Shown: positions 1-6,838, counted from the first letter of the stretch. The stretch: 18,290 bases of DNA from VRUE01 sp046733315 (GCA_046733315.1 JBKPOV010000060.1:1-18290); one strand, 5' to 3'. Translations and numbers: made by a program. The notes: a model not told the origin generated them from the letters alone.

Positions 1-884
1 GCGTATACCTTCGTGCATACCTTGGTCAGATCGGTCTCACTGGGGCAAAAGGCGTGGCCCGGGAGCCCTTTGCCGTCTGTGTCGATATGAAGCAACTTCC
101 CCGAGTAGCTCTCCTCTCGCTGCGAGCGCCATGAGTTGGGATCGAGGGTCGAGCCGCCAGATCCGCCGTCCCCCACCGAGACCCACAGTGTGCCGTCCGC
201 CGGGTCAACCCTGACGCTGTCGATCGTGTGCTCGATGGAATCGGACGGGATGCAGTCGGTTGTGTTGGCAGTGCTCCAATCGCCACTGACCAAATTGGCC
301 GGTTGTGGACACGCCTGCGTCGACGAAAACGGAACCCCCGGTTTGGACAGGCTGCTGCTGTAGCTGCCGAGAACGACGTGCTCATCCTCGGGTTTGAGTT
401 TGATTGGTTCAGCCGGAATGATCGACGGCACCGTCAACCGCACGAGCCGCTGTGTCTTGGAAAGAAGCTTCAGCGAAGAATTGCCTTCCAGTTCAGCCTT
501 GCTCCGGTCCTCGAACGTGTACGCGAGATAGATGAAGCGGTTGAGCCCGTAGTTCTTGTCGACAGCGACACTCACCAGGCCGCGGTCCTGTTCTTCGTTC
601 ACATGTTCGCTGAGATCGAAGAGCGGGGTCGCTTTTGCCCCACCCCCCATCGAGGTCCAGACGATGCCCGCGTTGTCCGTAATGAACATGCGACCATCGG
701 GTGCTACCGCCATCCCGATTGGCTGGGCAGCACCATAGGTGACCTGGCTACTGTAGAAGGCTGTGTCCGCAAACTGCGGGAGGACGCCCGCGCTGGCAGC
801 AGGTGTGCCTATCTCCCCCACGAGTAGAGTCCCGCCGAATACGGCGAGAACGCACAACCCCGAGGTTTTCAGCCAACCACGCAT
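1..884 (-). CDS. Secreted glucose/sorbosone dehydrogenase-like protein (PQQ-type beta-propeller), 3' part missing
   Basis: This frame runs open from an ATG at 884 to the left edge, giving 294 residues with no stop, so the C-terminal part lies outside the window. Residues 1-32 form a Sec signal peptide (hydrophobic run about 9-24, likely cleavage after ASA). Residues 52-70 (QPIGMAVAPDGRMFITD) and 100-122 (RGLVSVAVD, then IYLAY) match early blades of the glucose/sorbosone dehydrogenase family. Residues 219-241 carry the family signature: a His at 219, where soluble glucose dehydrogenase has its catalytic base, then VRVDPADGTLWVSVGDGG. KLLHIDTDGKGLPGHAFCP follows at 263-281. Members oxidise sugars with PQQ, but many relatives have unknown substrates. 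An in-frame TAG lies four codons before the ATG, so no longer start exists, and there is no Shine-Dalgarno site. Base composition is lower in G+C (32/60 and 34/60 in two lines counted) than in the genes to the right. The family is fairly sure; the substrate is unknown. Confidence 0.8.
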   Translation of the reverse strand, partial: MRGWLKTSGLCVLAVFGGTLLVGEIGTPAASAGVLPQFADTAFYSSQVTYGAAQPIGMAVAPDGRMFITDNAGIVWTSMGGGAKATPLFDLSEHVNEEQDRGLVSVAVDKNYGLNRFIYLAYTFEDRSKAELEGNSSLKLLSKTQRLVRLTVPSIIPAEPIKLKPEDEHVVLGSYSSSLSKPGVPFSSTQACPQPANLVSGDWSTANTTDCIPSDSIEHTIDSVRVDPADGTLWVSVGDGGSGGSTLDPNSWRSQREESYSGKLLHIDTDGKGLPGHAFCPSETDLTKVCTKVY

Positions 885-890
885 CGGTTC

Positions 891-919
891 AGGCTAGCAA
901 CGCCCACGGCTCATCCCAA
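891..919 (-). promoter_or_regulatory. Possible leaderless promoter for the sugar-dehydrogenase-like gene
   Basis: Read on the minus strand, TTGGGA (919-914) is followed by 17 bases and then TAGCCT (896-891), which is preceded by TGC as in an extended -10 element. The -10 box ends six bases before the ATG at 884, so transcription would begin at or next to the start codon. This fits the lack of a Shine-Dalgarno site, and leaderless mRNAs are common in actinobacteria. The hexamers match consensus at only 4/6 and 3/6 positions, so this is a candidate only. Confidence 0.3.
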
Positions 920-946
920 TCGAACGAGCGTCTGGGGGACTGAGCC

Positions 947-1444
947 CTAACCCGCCTCCCTGCGCGGCACCAGCACAAGCCGCTTGAACTCGGCGACCAG
1001 CAGGTCGTCTTGATTGAGGACGCGGGTGTGGACCTTGACGACGCCGCGGTCGGGCTTCGATTTCGAGGGCTTGACCTCGAGCACCTCGGTCTCGCAGAAG
1101 AGGGTGTCGCCGTGGAAGACGGGGTTGGGATGGCTGAGGTCTTCCGTCGCCAGGTTGGCGATCGCCTTGCCGGAGACGTCTGAGACCGACATTCCCAGGG
1201 CCAGCGAGTAGACGAGGGGGCCGACGACGACGTTGCGGCCCTGCTGGGACTGCTTGGCGTAGACGTCGTTGATGTGCAGCGGGTGATGGTTCATCGTGAT
1301 CAGGCAGAAAAGGTGATCGTCGGCCTCGGTGACGGTCTTGGCCGGCCAGTGCTTGTAGACCGCTCCGACCTCGAACTCCTCCAGGTAGCGGCCGTAGGGA
1401 TGTGCGCCGGAGGCCTCGCGGGCCGCCTGATCTGTCTCTGTCAT
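947..1444 (-). CDS. MaoC-like (R)-hydratase/dehydratase, hot-dog fold
   Basis: This is a 165-residue protein of the MaoC/hydratase-2 type, which adds water to or removes it from acyl-CoA thioesters. Residues 38-60 (TVTEADDHLFCLITMNHHPLH, then IND) are the hydratase motif region. The usual GDxNPLH is here MNHHPLH, keeping P55, L56 and H57 but replacing the Asp and Asn. This form resembles the mesaconyl-CoA hydratase-like branch, where TMNxxPLH is common. VGPLVYSLALGMSVSD and the C-terminal RVLNQDDLLVAEFKRLVLV also fit a hot-dog fold. The frame is open to an ATG at 1537, but the ATG at 1444 has a good GAGGAGCG ribosome site and matches the family's usual length, so I chose it. The neighbours do not reveal the substrate, although an acyl-CoA dehydrogenase lies 2 kb away. 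The family is confident; whether it is catalytic and on what is open. Confidence 0.85.
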   Translation of the reverse strand: MTETDQAAREASGAHPYGRYLEEFEVGAVYKHWPAKTVTEADDHLFCLITMNHHPLHINDVYAKQSQQGRNVVVGPLVYSLALGMSVSDVSGKAIANLATEDLSHPNPVFHGDTLFCETEVLEVKPSKSKPDRGVVKVHTRVLNQDDLLVAEFKRLVLVPRREAG

Positions 1445-1502
1445 TCGCTCCTCGTCATCTCGTCGGACATCTCGAACAGGGCGCGGAACTCTAGCCAGCG
1501 GC

Positions 1503-1534
1503 TTAACAGGACGCCAGACGCCCGCTGCTATGGT
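1503..1534 (+). promoter_or_regulatory. Possible promoter of the LamG-domain gene
   Basis: TTAACA (1503-1508) precedes an extended -10 element, TGC followed by TATGGT (1529-1534). The spacer is 20 bases, longer than ideal, but an extended -10 can work with a poor -35. A start near 1541 would leave a leader of about 26 bases, containing GGGAG eight bases before the ATG at 1567. This is pattern matching only. Confidence 0.3.
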
Positions 1535-1566
1535 CATGCGGCGTGGGAGGGACGGGAGATCAGCCT

Positions 1567-3231
1567 ATGCTGCGGCGAGCAAGGCGCGGAATCGCCTTGC
1601 TTCTCGTTGCCTGCGGCCTGCTTGCTGCGGTGACGACGGCCAACGCTGCGGTGCTACCGAGGCTCGCTGACCTCGAGACTCAGACGACCGCGCTGCTCAA
1701 CTTCGACCAACTGAGCACGCACTGCGCAGCCAGCACCGCCGTCCGCGACACCGCGCTGGCCTACTCCGGGAGCACCTCGCTGAGGGTTCATACGGGGAAT
1801 GACGCGACCTGCAGCGGGCCCTACGCGCGGGCGATCTTTAGGGCCAACTCCCCCTACAACCTCGTCGAGGGCGATGATCTCTGGTTCGGCGCCGCGATCT
1901 ATCTGCCAGCGGGCTTTTACGCGGCCCACACCGGTTACACCGACCTCCTCCGCCTCGACTCCTACGTCAGAGACGACAGCACGAGCACCTCGTTCGCCGA
2001 CAGAGCGGAGATCAACTTCGCCAGCTGGGGCAACGACAGCCTCTACGTGCGCGCCGCGCGCGGCAGCACGAGCCGTGTCCTGATCGGGCCGATCTCGCCG
2101 AGCGCGCTTGCCGAAGGGTCGTGGAACTGGGTTGAGGTGCACGCCGACCTCAGCTCGACAAGCGGGGTGGCCTACACCGAGCTGAAGATCAACGGCAGGT
2201 CGATGGGAGCGTCGAAAACCGCCAACCTGTTTGCCGGCGCCGCGCCCCTGAACAGGCTCCGCTGCGGGATCGTCTCGACTGAGAGCGGCGGTTCGGGCGA
2301 CCTCACCGCCTACGTCGATCGGGCCTCGATCAACCACTCGGAGCGAGGACCGAACACGCCGGCGCCGCCCCCACCACCGACGCCAGAACCGCCCCCACCG
2401 GCGACGGAGGACCCGGTCAGCTTGTGGCGCCTCAACGAGGCGAGCGGGAGCAGAGCGGCGGACGCGATGGGAGTCGCACCGGGCACCTACCTCAACGGGC
2501 CTACCCTCGGCGTGCCCGGCATCGTCGGCGACGGCGTTGACGGCGCCGCCTCCTTCGACGGCGTTGACGATTACGTCGCCATCAGCCCCACAGCGCCGCT
2601 CAACATGAAAGCTGGCCTGACGCTCGAGGCATGGGCCAAGGCCGACTCGTTGCGGGGCTCGGTGATTCGACGCAACAACTCGTACGAGCTGCGAGCCCAA
2701 AGCGATGGAAGCGTCCTCTTCCGAGTCTGGATCGGCGGGACGACGCGTTCGCTCAGAAGCGCCGCCAACACGGTCTCTGCGGGCGAGGTACACCACCTGG
2801 TCGGCACCTACGACGGCGCGAACATGATGATCTACGTCGACGGATCGCAGGTGACATCGATGCCGCAGACGGGAGCGATGACCCACAACGGCAACACGCT
2901 CTACATCGGCCGCAACGACTACTCGGACACGTACTTCGACGGCGTCATCGACGAGGCCGCCATCTATTCCGGAGCACTGAGCGCCGCAACCGTCGGCGAT
3001 CGCTTCGAAAACGGGAGGCCCTCTGCCGAGGCCCTCCGGCAGGCGTCCGATTCGAGCGCCACGGCGGCCTTCGCCGCTGACAACCCCACCGCCGGCTCAG
3101 AACCGGAAGATGAAGGAAGCCGGGAGCCGCCCGAGGTCGACCCCGAGCCGACCGCAGAAGCCGGCGAGGAGGACGGGCTCACCCTCGCGGAGCTGCTGGC
3201 CTGGTACTACTCGATATACGTGATGCCCTAG
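1567..3231 (+). CDS. Secreted two-domain protein: lyase-like jelly roll plus LamG domain
   Basis: This 554-residue exported protein starts with a signal peptide (1-27, cleavage near ANA). LVAC at 13-16 also resembles a lipobox, but hydrophobic residues continue past the Cys, so ordinary secretion is likelier. Residues about 45-257 resemble the concanavalin-like jelly roll of heparin/alginate lyase-type proteins (LWFGAAIYLPAGF, DRAEINFASWG, WNWVEVHADLS). I cannot confirm catalytic residues. A proline-rich linker (265-279) follows. Residues 284-484 are a LamG/concanavalin-like module (ASFDGVDDYVAIS, LTLEAWAK, HHLVGTYDGANMMIYVDG, LYIGRN, FDGVIDEAAIYSGAL), typical of carbohydrate or matrix binding. 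The tail 485-536 is rich in Glu, Asp and Pro, and the last 18 residues are hydrophobic without any basic end. I chose the ATG at 1567 because it has GGGAG eight bases upstream and puts the signal peptide at the N-terminus; a GTG at 1543 is possible. The likely role is glycan binding or cleavage at the cell surface. Confidence 0.85.
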   Translation: MLRRARRGIALLLVACGLLAAVTTANAAVLPRLADLETQTTALLNFDQLSTHCAASTAVRDTALAYSGSTSLRVHTGNDATCSGPYARAIFRANSPYNLVEGDDLWFGAAIYLPAGFYAAHTGYTDLLRLDSYVRDDSTSTSFADRAEINFASWGNDSLYVRAARGSTSRVLIGPISPSALAEGSWNWVEVHADLSSTSGVAYTELKINGRSMGASKTANLFAGAAPLNRLRCGIVSTESGGSGDLTAYVDRASINHSERGPNTPAPPPPPTPEPPPPATEDPVSLWRLNEASGSRAADAMGVAPGTYLNGPTLGVPGIVGDGVDGAASFDGVDDYVAISPTAPLNMKAGLTLEAWAKADSLRGSVIRRNNSYELRAQSDGSVLFRVWIGGTTRSLRSAANTVSAGEVHHLVGTYDGANMMIYVDGSQVTSMPQTGAMTHNGNTLYIGRNDYSDTYFDGVIDEAAIYSGALSAATVGDRFENGRPSAEALRQASDSSATAAFAADNPTAGSEPEDEGSREPPEVDPEPTAEAGEEDGLTLAELLAWYYSIYVMP

Positions 3232-3590
3232 TGCACTTTTTTGAGACGGGCGCGCTGCTCCTGCTTTTCGACCACTTGGCCGATCAGCTTCTTCACGTTT
3301 GAGTCGCCGGTCGCCTTGATGTGGCCGGTCTCGTAGGCCTTGCGGTAGCTCTTGGCGGTGCCGTTCTCGGCCAGCTCGTTGAATTGGGCCCGGTCGATCT
3401 GAACCAACACCCGCTCGTCTTGGGAGAGGTCCTTCTTGATCACCGGACCGGGCACCTCGACGTGGTAGAGCTGGATGTCGTGTTTGGCCTTCAATTCGAG
3501 GCCGAAGACGAGCTTCAGCTTCTGCAGGGCGGGGACCTCGGCCTGGAAGCGCTCGACGGCAGCTTTGATCAGATCAGGAGTTGAGGCCAC
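3228..3590 (-). CDS. SCP2-like sterol/lipid carrier domain protein
   Basis: This is a 120-residue soluble protein with no signal peptide. Residues 42-102 (YHVEVPGPVIKK, VLVQIDRAQFNELAENGTA, YETGHIKATGDSNVKKLIGQV) follow the sterol-carrier-protein-2 pattern: a strand, an acidic turn, then xIxxDxxxFxxLxxG and a GxIKxxGD helix. SCP2 domains bind fatty acyl-CoA, sterols or other lipids. The gene starts with GTG, with GAGGA ten bases upstream, and lies 16 bases after the stop of the acyl-CoA dehydrogenase, so the two are probably co-transcribed and the carrier may serve that enzyme. Its stop codon overlaps the stop of the convergent LamG gene. The match is by motif, so I am moderately sure. Confidence 0.65.
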   Translation of the reverse strand: MASTPDLIKAAVERFQAEVPALQKLKLVFGLELKAKHDIQLYHVEVPGPVIKKDLSQDERVLVQIDRAQFNELAENGTAKSYRKAYETGHIKATGDSNVKKLIGQVVEKQEQRARLKKVH

Positions 3591-3606
3591 GAGGGCAGCG
3601 TCCTCA

Positions 3607-4821
3607 TCAGATCTTGTGCCTTTGCAGGAGCTTCTTGCCGATAACCATGCGCTGGATCTCCGAGGTCCCCTCGCCGATCAAAAGCAGCGGCGCGTCGCGG
3701 TAGAGGCGCTCGATCTCGTACTCCTTCGAGTAGCCGTAGCCGCCGTGGATGCGGAAGCACTCCTCGACGCACTCCTTGCCGGTCTCCGAGGCGAGCAGCT
3801 TGGCCATGCCGGCCTCGAGGTCGGAGCGCTCGCCGGCGTCCTTCATCCGCGCCGCCTTGCGGGTGAGCAGGCGGGCGGCCTCGATCTTGGTCGCCATGTC
3901 GGCGAGCTTGAACTGGATCGCCTGGTGCTGGGCGATCGGCTTGCCGAAGGTCTTGCGCTCCTGGCTGTAGCGCAGGGCGAGCTCGAGGGCGCGCTGGGCG
4001 ATGCCGACGCCGCGGGCGGCGACGTTGACACGGCCGACCTCGAGCGCGTCCATCATCTGCACGAAGCCCTCGCCGACCCCCGCCTCCTCGCCGCCGAGCA
4101 CGCGCTCGGGCGGGCAGCGGTAGCCGTCGTAGACGAGCTCGGTCGACTCAACCCCCTTGTAGCCCATCTTCTTGATCTTGGGCGGCACATTGAGACCTTT
4201 GAAATCGCCCTCGTTGATTTCCTCCCAGGGCACCTTCTCGGTGATGAAGCAGGTCATTCCCTTGTAGGCCGGTTCGGCCTTCGGGTCGGTCTTCATCAAG
4301 ACGAAGACGACGCTGGAGCCGAGGCCGTTGGTGACCCACATCTTCTGGCCGTTGAGCTCCCACGTGCCGTCCTCGCCCTTCTTGGCGGTGGACTTGATCC
4401 CCTGCACGTCGGAGCCGACCTCCGGCTCCGAAAGCGAGAAGGCGGCGCGGATCTCGCCGGTCGCCATCTTCGGCAGGAAGTACTCCTTCTGCTCCTCGGT
4501 GCCGAACTTCATCAAGAGGTAGGAGCCGATGAAGTGGGTGTTGACGACGCCGGAGATCGAAATCCAGCCGCGCGAGAGCTCTTCGACGATCATCGCGTAG
4601 GTGGTCAGGTCGAGGCCCATGCCGCCGTACTCTTCGGGAATCGTCACCCCGAAGAGGCCGAGCTCCTTCATTTCCTCGACGATCGGCTCCGGGAAGGAGT
4701 CCTCGTGGTCGTAGTGCTCGGCGTTGGGGATGATCTTCTCGTCGGCGAACTGGCGCACCATTTCGGTGATCGCCTGTTGCTCGTCGGTCTGCTCGCGGAA
4801 AGCGGCGATATCTACGGCCAT
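3607..4821 (-). CDS. Acyl-CoA dehydrogenase (FAD-dependent)
   Basis: This full-length acyl-CoA dehydrogenase (404 residues) oxidises an acyl-CoA to the 2,3-enoyl-CoA and passes electrons to electron-transfer flavoprotein. Domains run in the usual order. The N-terminal helices include LGLFGVTIPEEYGGMGL (55-70). The middle beta domain has AFSLSEPEVGSDVQG (127-141) and MWVTNG (161-166), which contact FAD and substrate. The C-terminal helices contain RKTFGKPIAQHQAIQFKLAD. The catalytic base of short/medium-chain enzymes is present as Glu384 in LIGEGTSEIQR. The frame is open to 4944, but the extra 41 residues do not belong to the family; the ATG at 4821 begins the conserved part. Its AGGAG lies only two bases from the ATG, which is unusually close. 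Chain-length or branched-chain preference cannot be read from the sequence. It is followed by the SCP2-like gene. Confidence 0.93.
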   Translation of the reverse strand: MAVDIAAFREQTDEQQAITEMVRQFADEKIIPNAEHYDHEDSFPEPIVEEMKELGLFGVTIPEEYGGMGLDLTTYAMIVEELSRGWISISGVVNTHFIGSYLLMKFGTEEQKEYFLPKMATGEIRAAFSLSEPEVGSDVQGIKSTAKKGEDGTWELNGQKMWVTNGLGSSVVFVLMKTDPKAEPAYKGMTCFITEKVPWEEINEGDFKGLNVPPKIKKMGYKGVESTELVYDGYRCPPERVLGGEEAGVGEGFVQMMDALEVGRVNVAARGVGIAQRALELALRYSQERKTFGKPIAQHQAIQFKLADMATKIEAARLLTRKAARMKDAGERSDLEAGMAKLLASETGKECVEECFRIHGGYGYSKEYEIERLYRDAPLLLIGEGTSEIQRMVIGKKLLQRHKI

Positions 4822-4887
4822 GGCTCCTAGATTGGGTCGGGGTTGCTCGGGAGGCGAAGGATATCGGCGACGAGCCATGCGAAGTTC

Positions 4888-4916
4888 TTGCACTCTGGCT
4901 TGCGTCGGCATATAGC
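4888..4916 (+). promoter_or_regulatory. Possible sigma-70-type promoter for the CAP/sortase pair
   Basis: TTGCAC (4888-4893), a 17-base spacer and TATAGC (4911-4916) lie in the 166-base gap between the divergent acyl-CoA dehydrogenase and CAP genes. The spacing is ideal and the -10 matches 4/6. The core CATATAG also reads as CTATATG on the minus strand, so it could serve both directions. No operator or second hexamer pair was convincing. Confidence 0.35.
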
Positions 4917-4987
4917 CTGCCCCGGACATGCGTCCAGGGCGCATTTGCAGTCGGGGGCGGGAGGCGTCCGCTGACGATAAGAGCTGC

Positions 4988-5575
4988 GTGGCCCGCAGAC
5001 TCTCGCTTTTCCTTGCCGCCGTTTCGCTGCTCGCCGCTGTGGCGATTCAGCCCGCCCCCGCGGCGGCGGATGAGCTGATCGCGCCACCCGGCACCTGTCC
5101 GGGGCAGGACAGCGCGGATGCCCCGGCAGCCACCCAGGAGAGAGCGATGCTCTGCATGACGGACTACGCCCGCAGCACGGCCGGCCTGCCCCCCATCGCC
5201 GACGCTACGAGCCTCGACTGGTCCGCCGCCGCCAAGGCAGCCGACATCCTGCGCTGCGACAGCTTCAGCCACTTCGCCTGCGGCCGGGACTACACCTACT
5301 GGATGCGGGAAGCCGGCTATCTCAACGCCCGCTGCTGGCGCGCCGCGGAGAACCTCGCCTTCGGTGTCGGCAACCGAGGCACCGTGGAGTCCGTCTTCGC
5401 CGCCTTGATCGACTCGCCGGTCCACCGGCACAACATCCTCGGTCGCTTCGAGCAGATCGGGATCGGCCTGCGCGTCGGCGACCTGGCCGGACACCTGGGA
5501 ACCCGGGTCTGGACGCAGCACTTCGGCTCGCACTGCCTTTCGGCGCGAGCAGGACGGAGGGATGGGAAGATCTAG
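4988..5575 (+). CDS. Secreted CAP-domain (SCP/PR1-like) protein
   Basis: This 195-residue exported protein has a signal peptide (about 1-27, ending PAPAAA) and one CAP domain. The family's cavity residues can be seen: His95 in FSHFACG, Glu121 in AAENLAFG, His146 in SPVHRHNILG, and the final WTQHFG (175-180). IGIGLRV at 157-163 is the usual core strand. Six cysteines remain in the mature part (37, 56, 90, 98, 116, 183), enough for three disulfides. Bacterial CAP proteins are extracellular; roles include binding lipids or peptides, and most are unassigned. The frame is open to an ATG at 4928, but the GTG at 4988 places the signal peptide at the N-terminus, with AAGAG just upstream. The next gene, a sortase, starts inside or just after its end, but there is no LPxTG-like signal in this protein. 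The family is confident and the function unknown. Confidence 0.85.
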   Translation: MARRLSLFLAAVSLLAAVAIQPAPAAADELIAPPGTCPGQDSADAPAATQERAMLCMTDYARSTAGLPPIADATSLDWSAAAKAADILRCDSFSHFACGRDYTYWMREAGYLNARCWRAAENLAFGVGNRGTVESVFAALIDSPVHRHNILGRFEQIGIGLRVGDLAGHLGTRVWTQHFGSHCLSARAGRRDGKI

Positions 5576-6266
5576 CCAGATGGCCTCCGTTCTGCGCATC
5601 TTCTCGATCGCCCTGATCACCGCCGGCCTGGTCCTGTTCGCCGACATCGGCCTGACCTTGATCTGGGAGGAGCCGGTCTCCTCGATCTACGCGGCGGTCC
5701 AGCAGAGCAAGGCGGATAGCCAGTTGGACGACGCCGAAGCGCGTTTCCCCAGCCGAGCCGACCGCCGCGTGATCGATCGCGCCCAGAGTCGCCGGCTGCG
5801 TATCGCCACCCTGGCGCAGCGCTTCGGCAGGCGTGCCGACAGCGGCGAAGCGATCGGCCGCATGCGCGCACCCGCGATGGACGGCCTCGACGTGATCGTG
5901 ATCCAGGGCACTGACACCGCCAGCCTGATGAAGGGGCCGGGGCACTTCCCCGAGACGCCGTTCCCCGGCCAGGGAGGCACGGCGGCAATCGCCGGCCACC
6001 GAACCACCTACGGCGCACCGTTTCGCCACGTCGACTCACTGGAGCGCGGCGATCGGATCGTCCTCGAAATGCCCTACGCGACGATCTTCTACCGGGTGCA
6101 GAAAACCGAGATCGTCGACCCCACCGACGTCGGTGTGGTCAGGAACGTCGGCTACGAGCGCCTCGTCCTCTCATCCTGCCACCCGCTCTACAGCGCCGAG
6201 CACCGCTTCATCGTCTTCGCCCGCGCGGTCAACGAGCGTCTCGCCCCGAAGAGCCATCAGTCGTAG
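5562..6266 (+). CDS. Sortase of class D/E type (membrane-anchored transpeptidase)
   Basis: Sortases cut a C-terminal sorting signal of an exported protein and join it to the cell envelope. This 234-residue protein has one N-terminal membrane helix (about 8-29), an arginine-rich stalk (60-92) and a C-terminal sortase barrel. The triad is visible: His146 in AGHRTTYGAPF, Cys206 in LVLSSCHPLYSAEHRF, and Arg215 in HRFIVFAR. The spacing and CHP sequence resemble class D/E enzymes of actinobacteria. The ATG at 5562 overlaps the CAP gene by 14 bases but has GGAGG only about one base away. The ATG at 5580, with GGGAAG about ten bases upstream, is an equally good start that would avoid the overlap. No protein in this window ends in an obvious LPxTG/LAxTG signal with a basic tail, so its substrate lies elsewhere or has an unusual signal. 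Confidence 0.9.
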   Translation: MGRSSQMASVLRIFSIALITAGLVLFADIGLTLIWEEPVSSIYAAVQQSKADSQLDDAEARFPSRADRRVIDRAQSRRLRIATLAQRFGRRADSGEAIGRMRAPAMDGLDVIVIQGTDTASLMKGPGHFPETPFPGQGGTAAIAGHRTTYGAPFRHVDSLERGDRIVLEMPYATIFYRVQKTEIVDPTDVGVVRNVGYERLVLSSCHPLYSAEHRFIVFARAVNERLAPKSHQS

Positions 6267-6429
6267 TGCCTTTTGGCGGCGGCGACGGAGGCGAGGAGGT
6301 GGTCGAGATGGAGGAGGCGTCCCGACCGCCGGCGAGGACGATGACGACTAGATAGGCGACGGCGATGCCGGTCGCCAGCCCGAGCAGGATCCCGGCGACC
6401 AGCTCGGCTATACGGCGGCGGCGCGGCAC
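6229..6429 (-). CDS. Small single-helix membrane protein, unknown
   Basis: This frame encodes 66 residues starting at GTG. The first six residues are strongly basic (MPRRRR), residues about 8-33 form one hydrophobic helix, and the rest is a hydrophilic tail rich in Ser, Thr and Pro. The charge pattern predicts the N-terminus inside and the tail outside. It begins 13 bases after the stop of the alanine-rich gene, so it may be the last gene of that run, but it has no clear ribosome site. Its 3' end overlaps the convergent sortase gene by 38 bases. I do not recognise a family. The helix and topology make it more than a chance frame, but I cannot exclude chance. Confidence 0.45.
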   Translation of the reverse strand: MPRRRRIAELVAGILLGLATGIAVAYLVVIVLAGGRDASSISTTSSPPSPPPKGTTTDGSSGRDAR

Positions 6430-6442
6430 GCAGGCAGTCTAG

Positions 6443-6781
6443 TTAGGTCCGGCTCGGCGCCAGCAGGGGGCGCCGCTGCAACTTGCGCAATCGCGCCGAT
6501 ATCTGGTCGGCCCGAGCTGTGAAGTCCGCAAGGCTGCTCTCCGGCTCGGCGGCCGGTTGCACGACTGCCTGAGCCGCACTCGCCCGCTCGGCGAGACGCG
6601 CGGCGTGCCGGGCCTGCTCAGCGGCGTCGAGCGCCGCCGCCCCGACCGTCATCACCGCCGCCTCCGAGGCTCGCGCGATGGCAATCGCGGTATCGATCCG
6701 ACGCTCGAGCTCGCTGATTAGCGGCGGCCGCGAGTGCTCGGGCAACAACCAGTCCTGGGTGGTATCAGCCGCACCGTCCAT
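6443..6781 (-). CDS. Hypothetical alanine-rich helical protein
   Basis: This is a 112-residue cytoplasmic protein with no membrane helix or signal peptide. Residues 20-75 are dominated by Ala, Glu and Arg and should form long helices, possibly a coiled coil (LISELERRIDTAIAIARAS; ALDAAEQARHAARLAERAS). A second helical stretch, SLADFTARADQISARLRKL, lies at about 83-101, and the C-terminus is basic. GAGGAG abuts the ATG with no spacer, so the start is uncertain. It lies 57 bases after the deacetylase gene and 13 bases before the small membrane protein on the same strand. I do not recognise it; a structural or scaffold role would be a guess. Confidence 0.55.
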   Translation of the reverse strand: MDGAADTTQDWLLPEHSRPPLISELERRIDTAIAIARASEAAVMTVGAAALDAAEQARHAARLAERASAAQAVVQPAAEPESSLADFTARADQISARLRKLQRRPLLAPSRT

Positions 6782-6838
6782 CTCCTCAAGGTACGGCGAG
6801 AAGCCGCAATCTCCTCCACCCCGGCCCCACGGCCGGCG

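Noticed and set aside
1654..2886. 410-codon open frame on the minus strand
   Set aside because: Antisense to the LamG-domain gene, with Arg/Val-rich translation and no recognisable domain.
3060..3231. LPxTG-type sorting signal at the end of the LamG protein
   Set aside because: No LPxTG or LAxTG motif and no basic tail after the hydrophobic end; only an acidic spacer is present.
3475..4830. 451-codon open frame on the plus strand
   Set aside because: It lies antisense to the acyl-CoA dehydrogenase, whose catalytic motifs are intact. Its Leu/Gly/Val/Asp-rich composition is the usual shadow of a high-GC gene.
4822..4944. N-terminal extension of the acyl-CoA dehydrogenase
   Set aside because: The extra 41 residues are Arg/Pro-rich and not part of the family, and they would fill most of the divergent promoter region.
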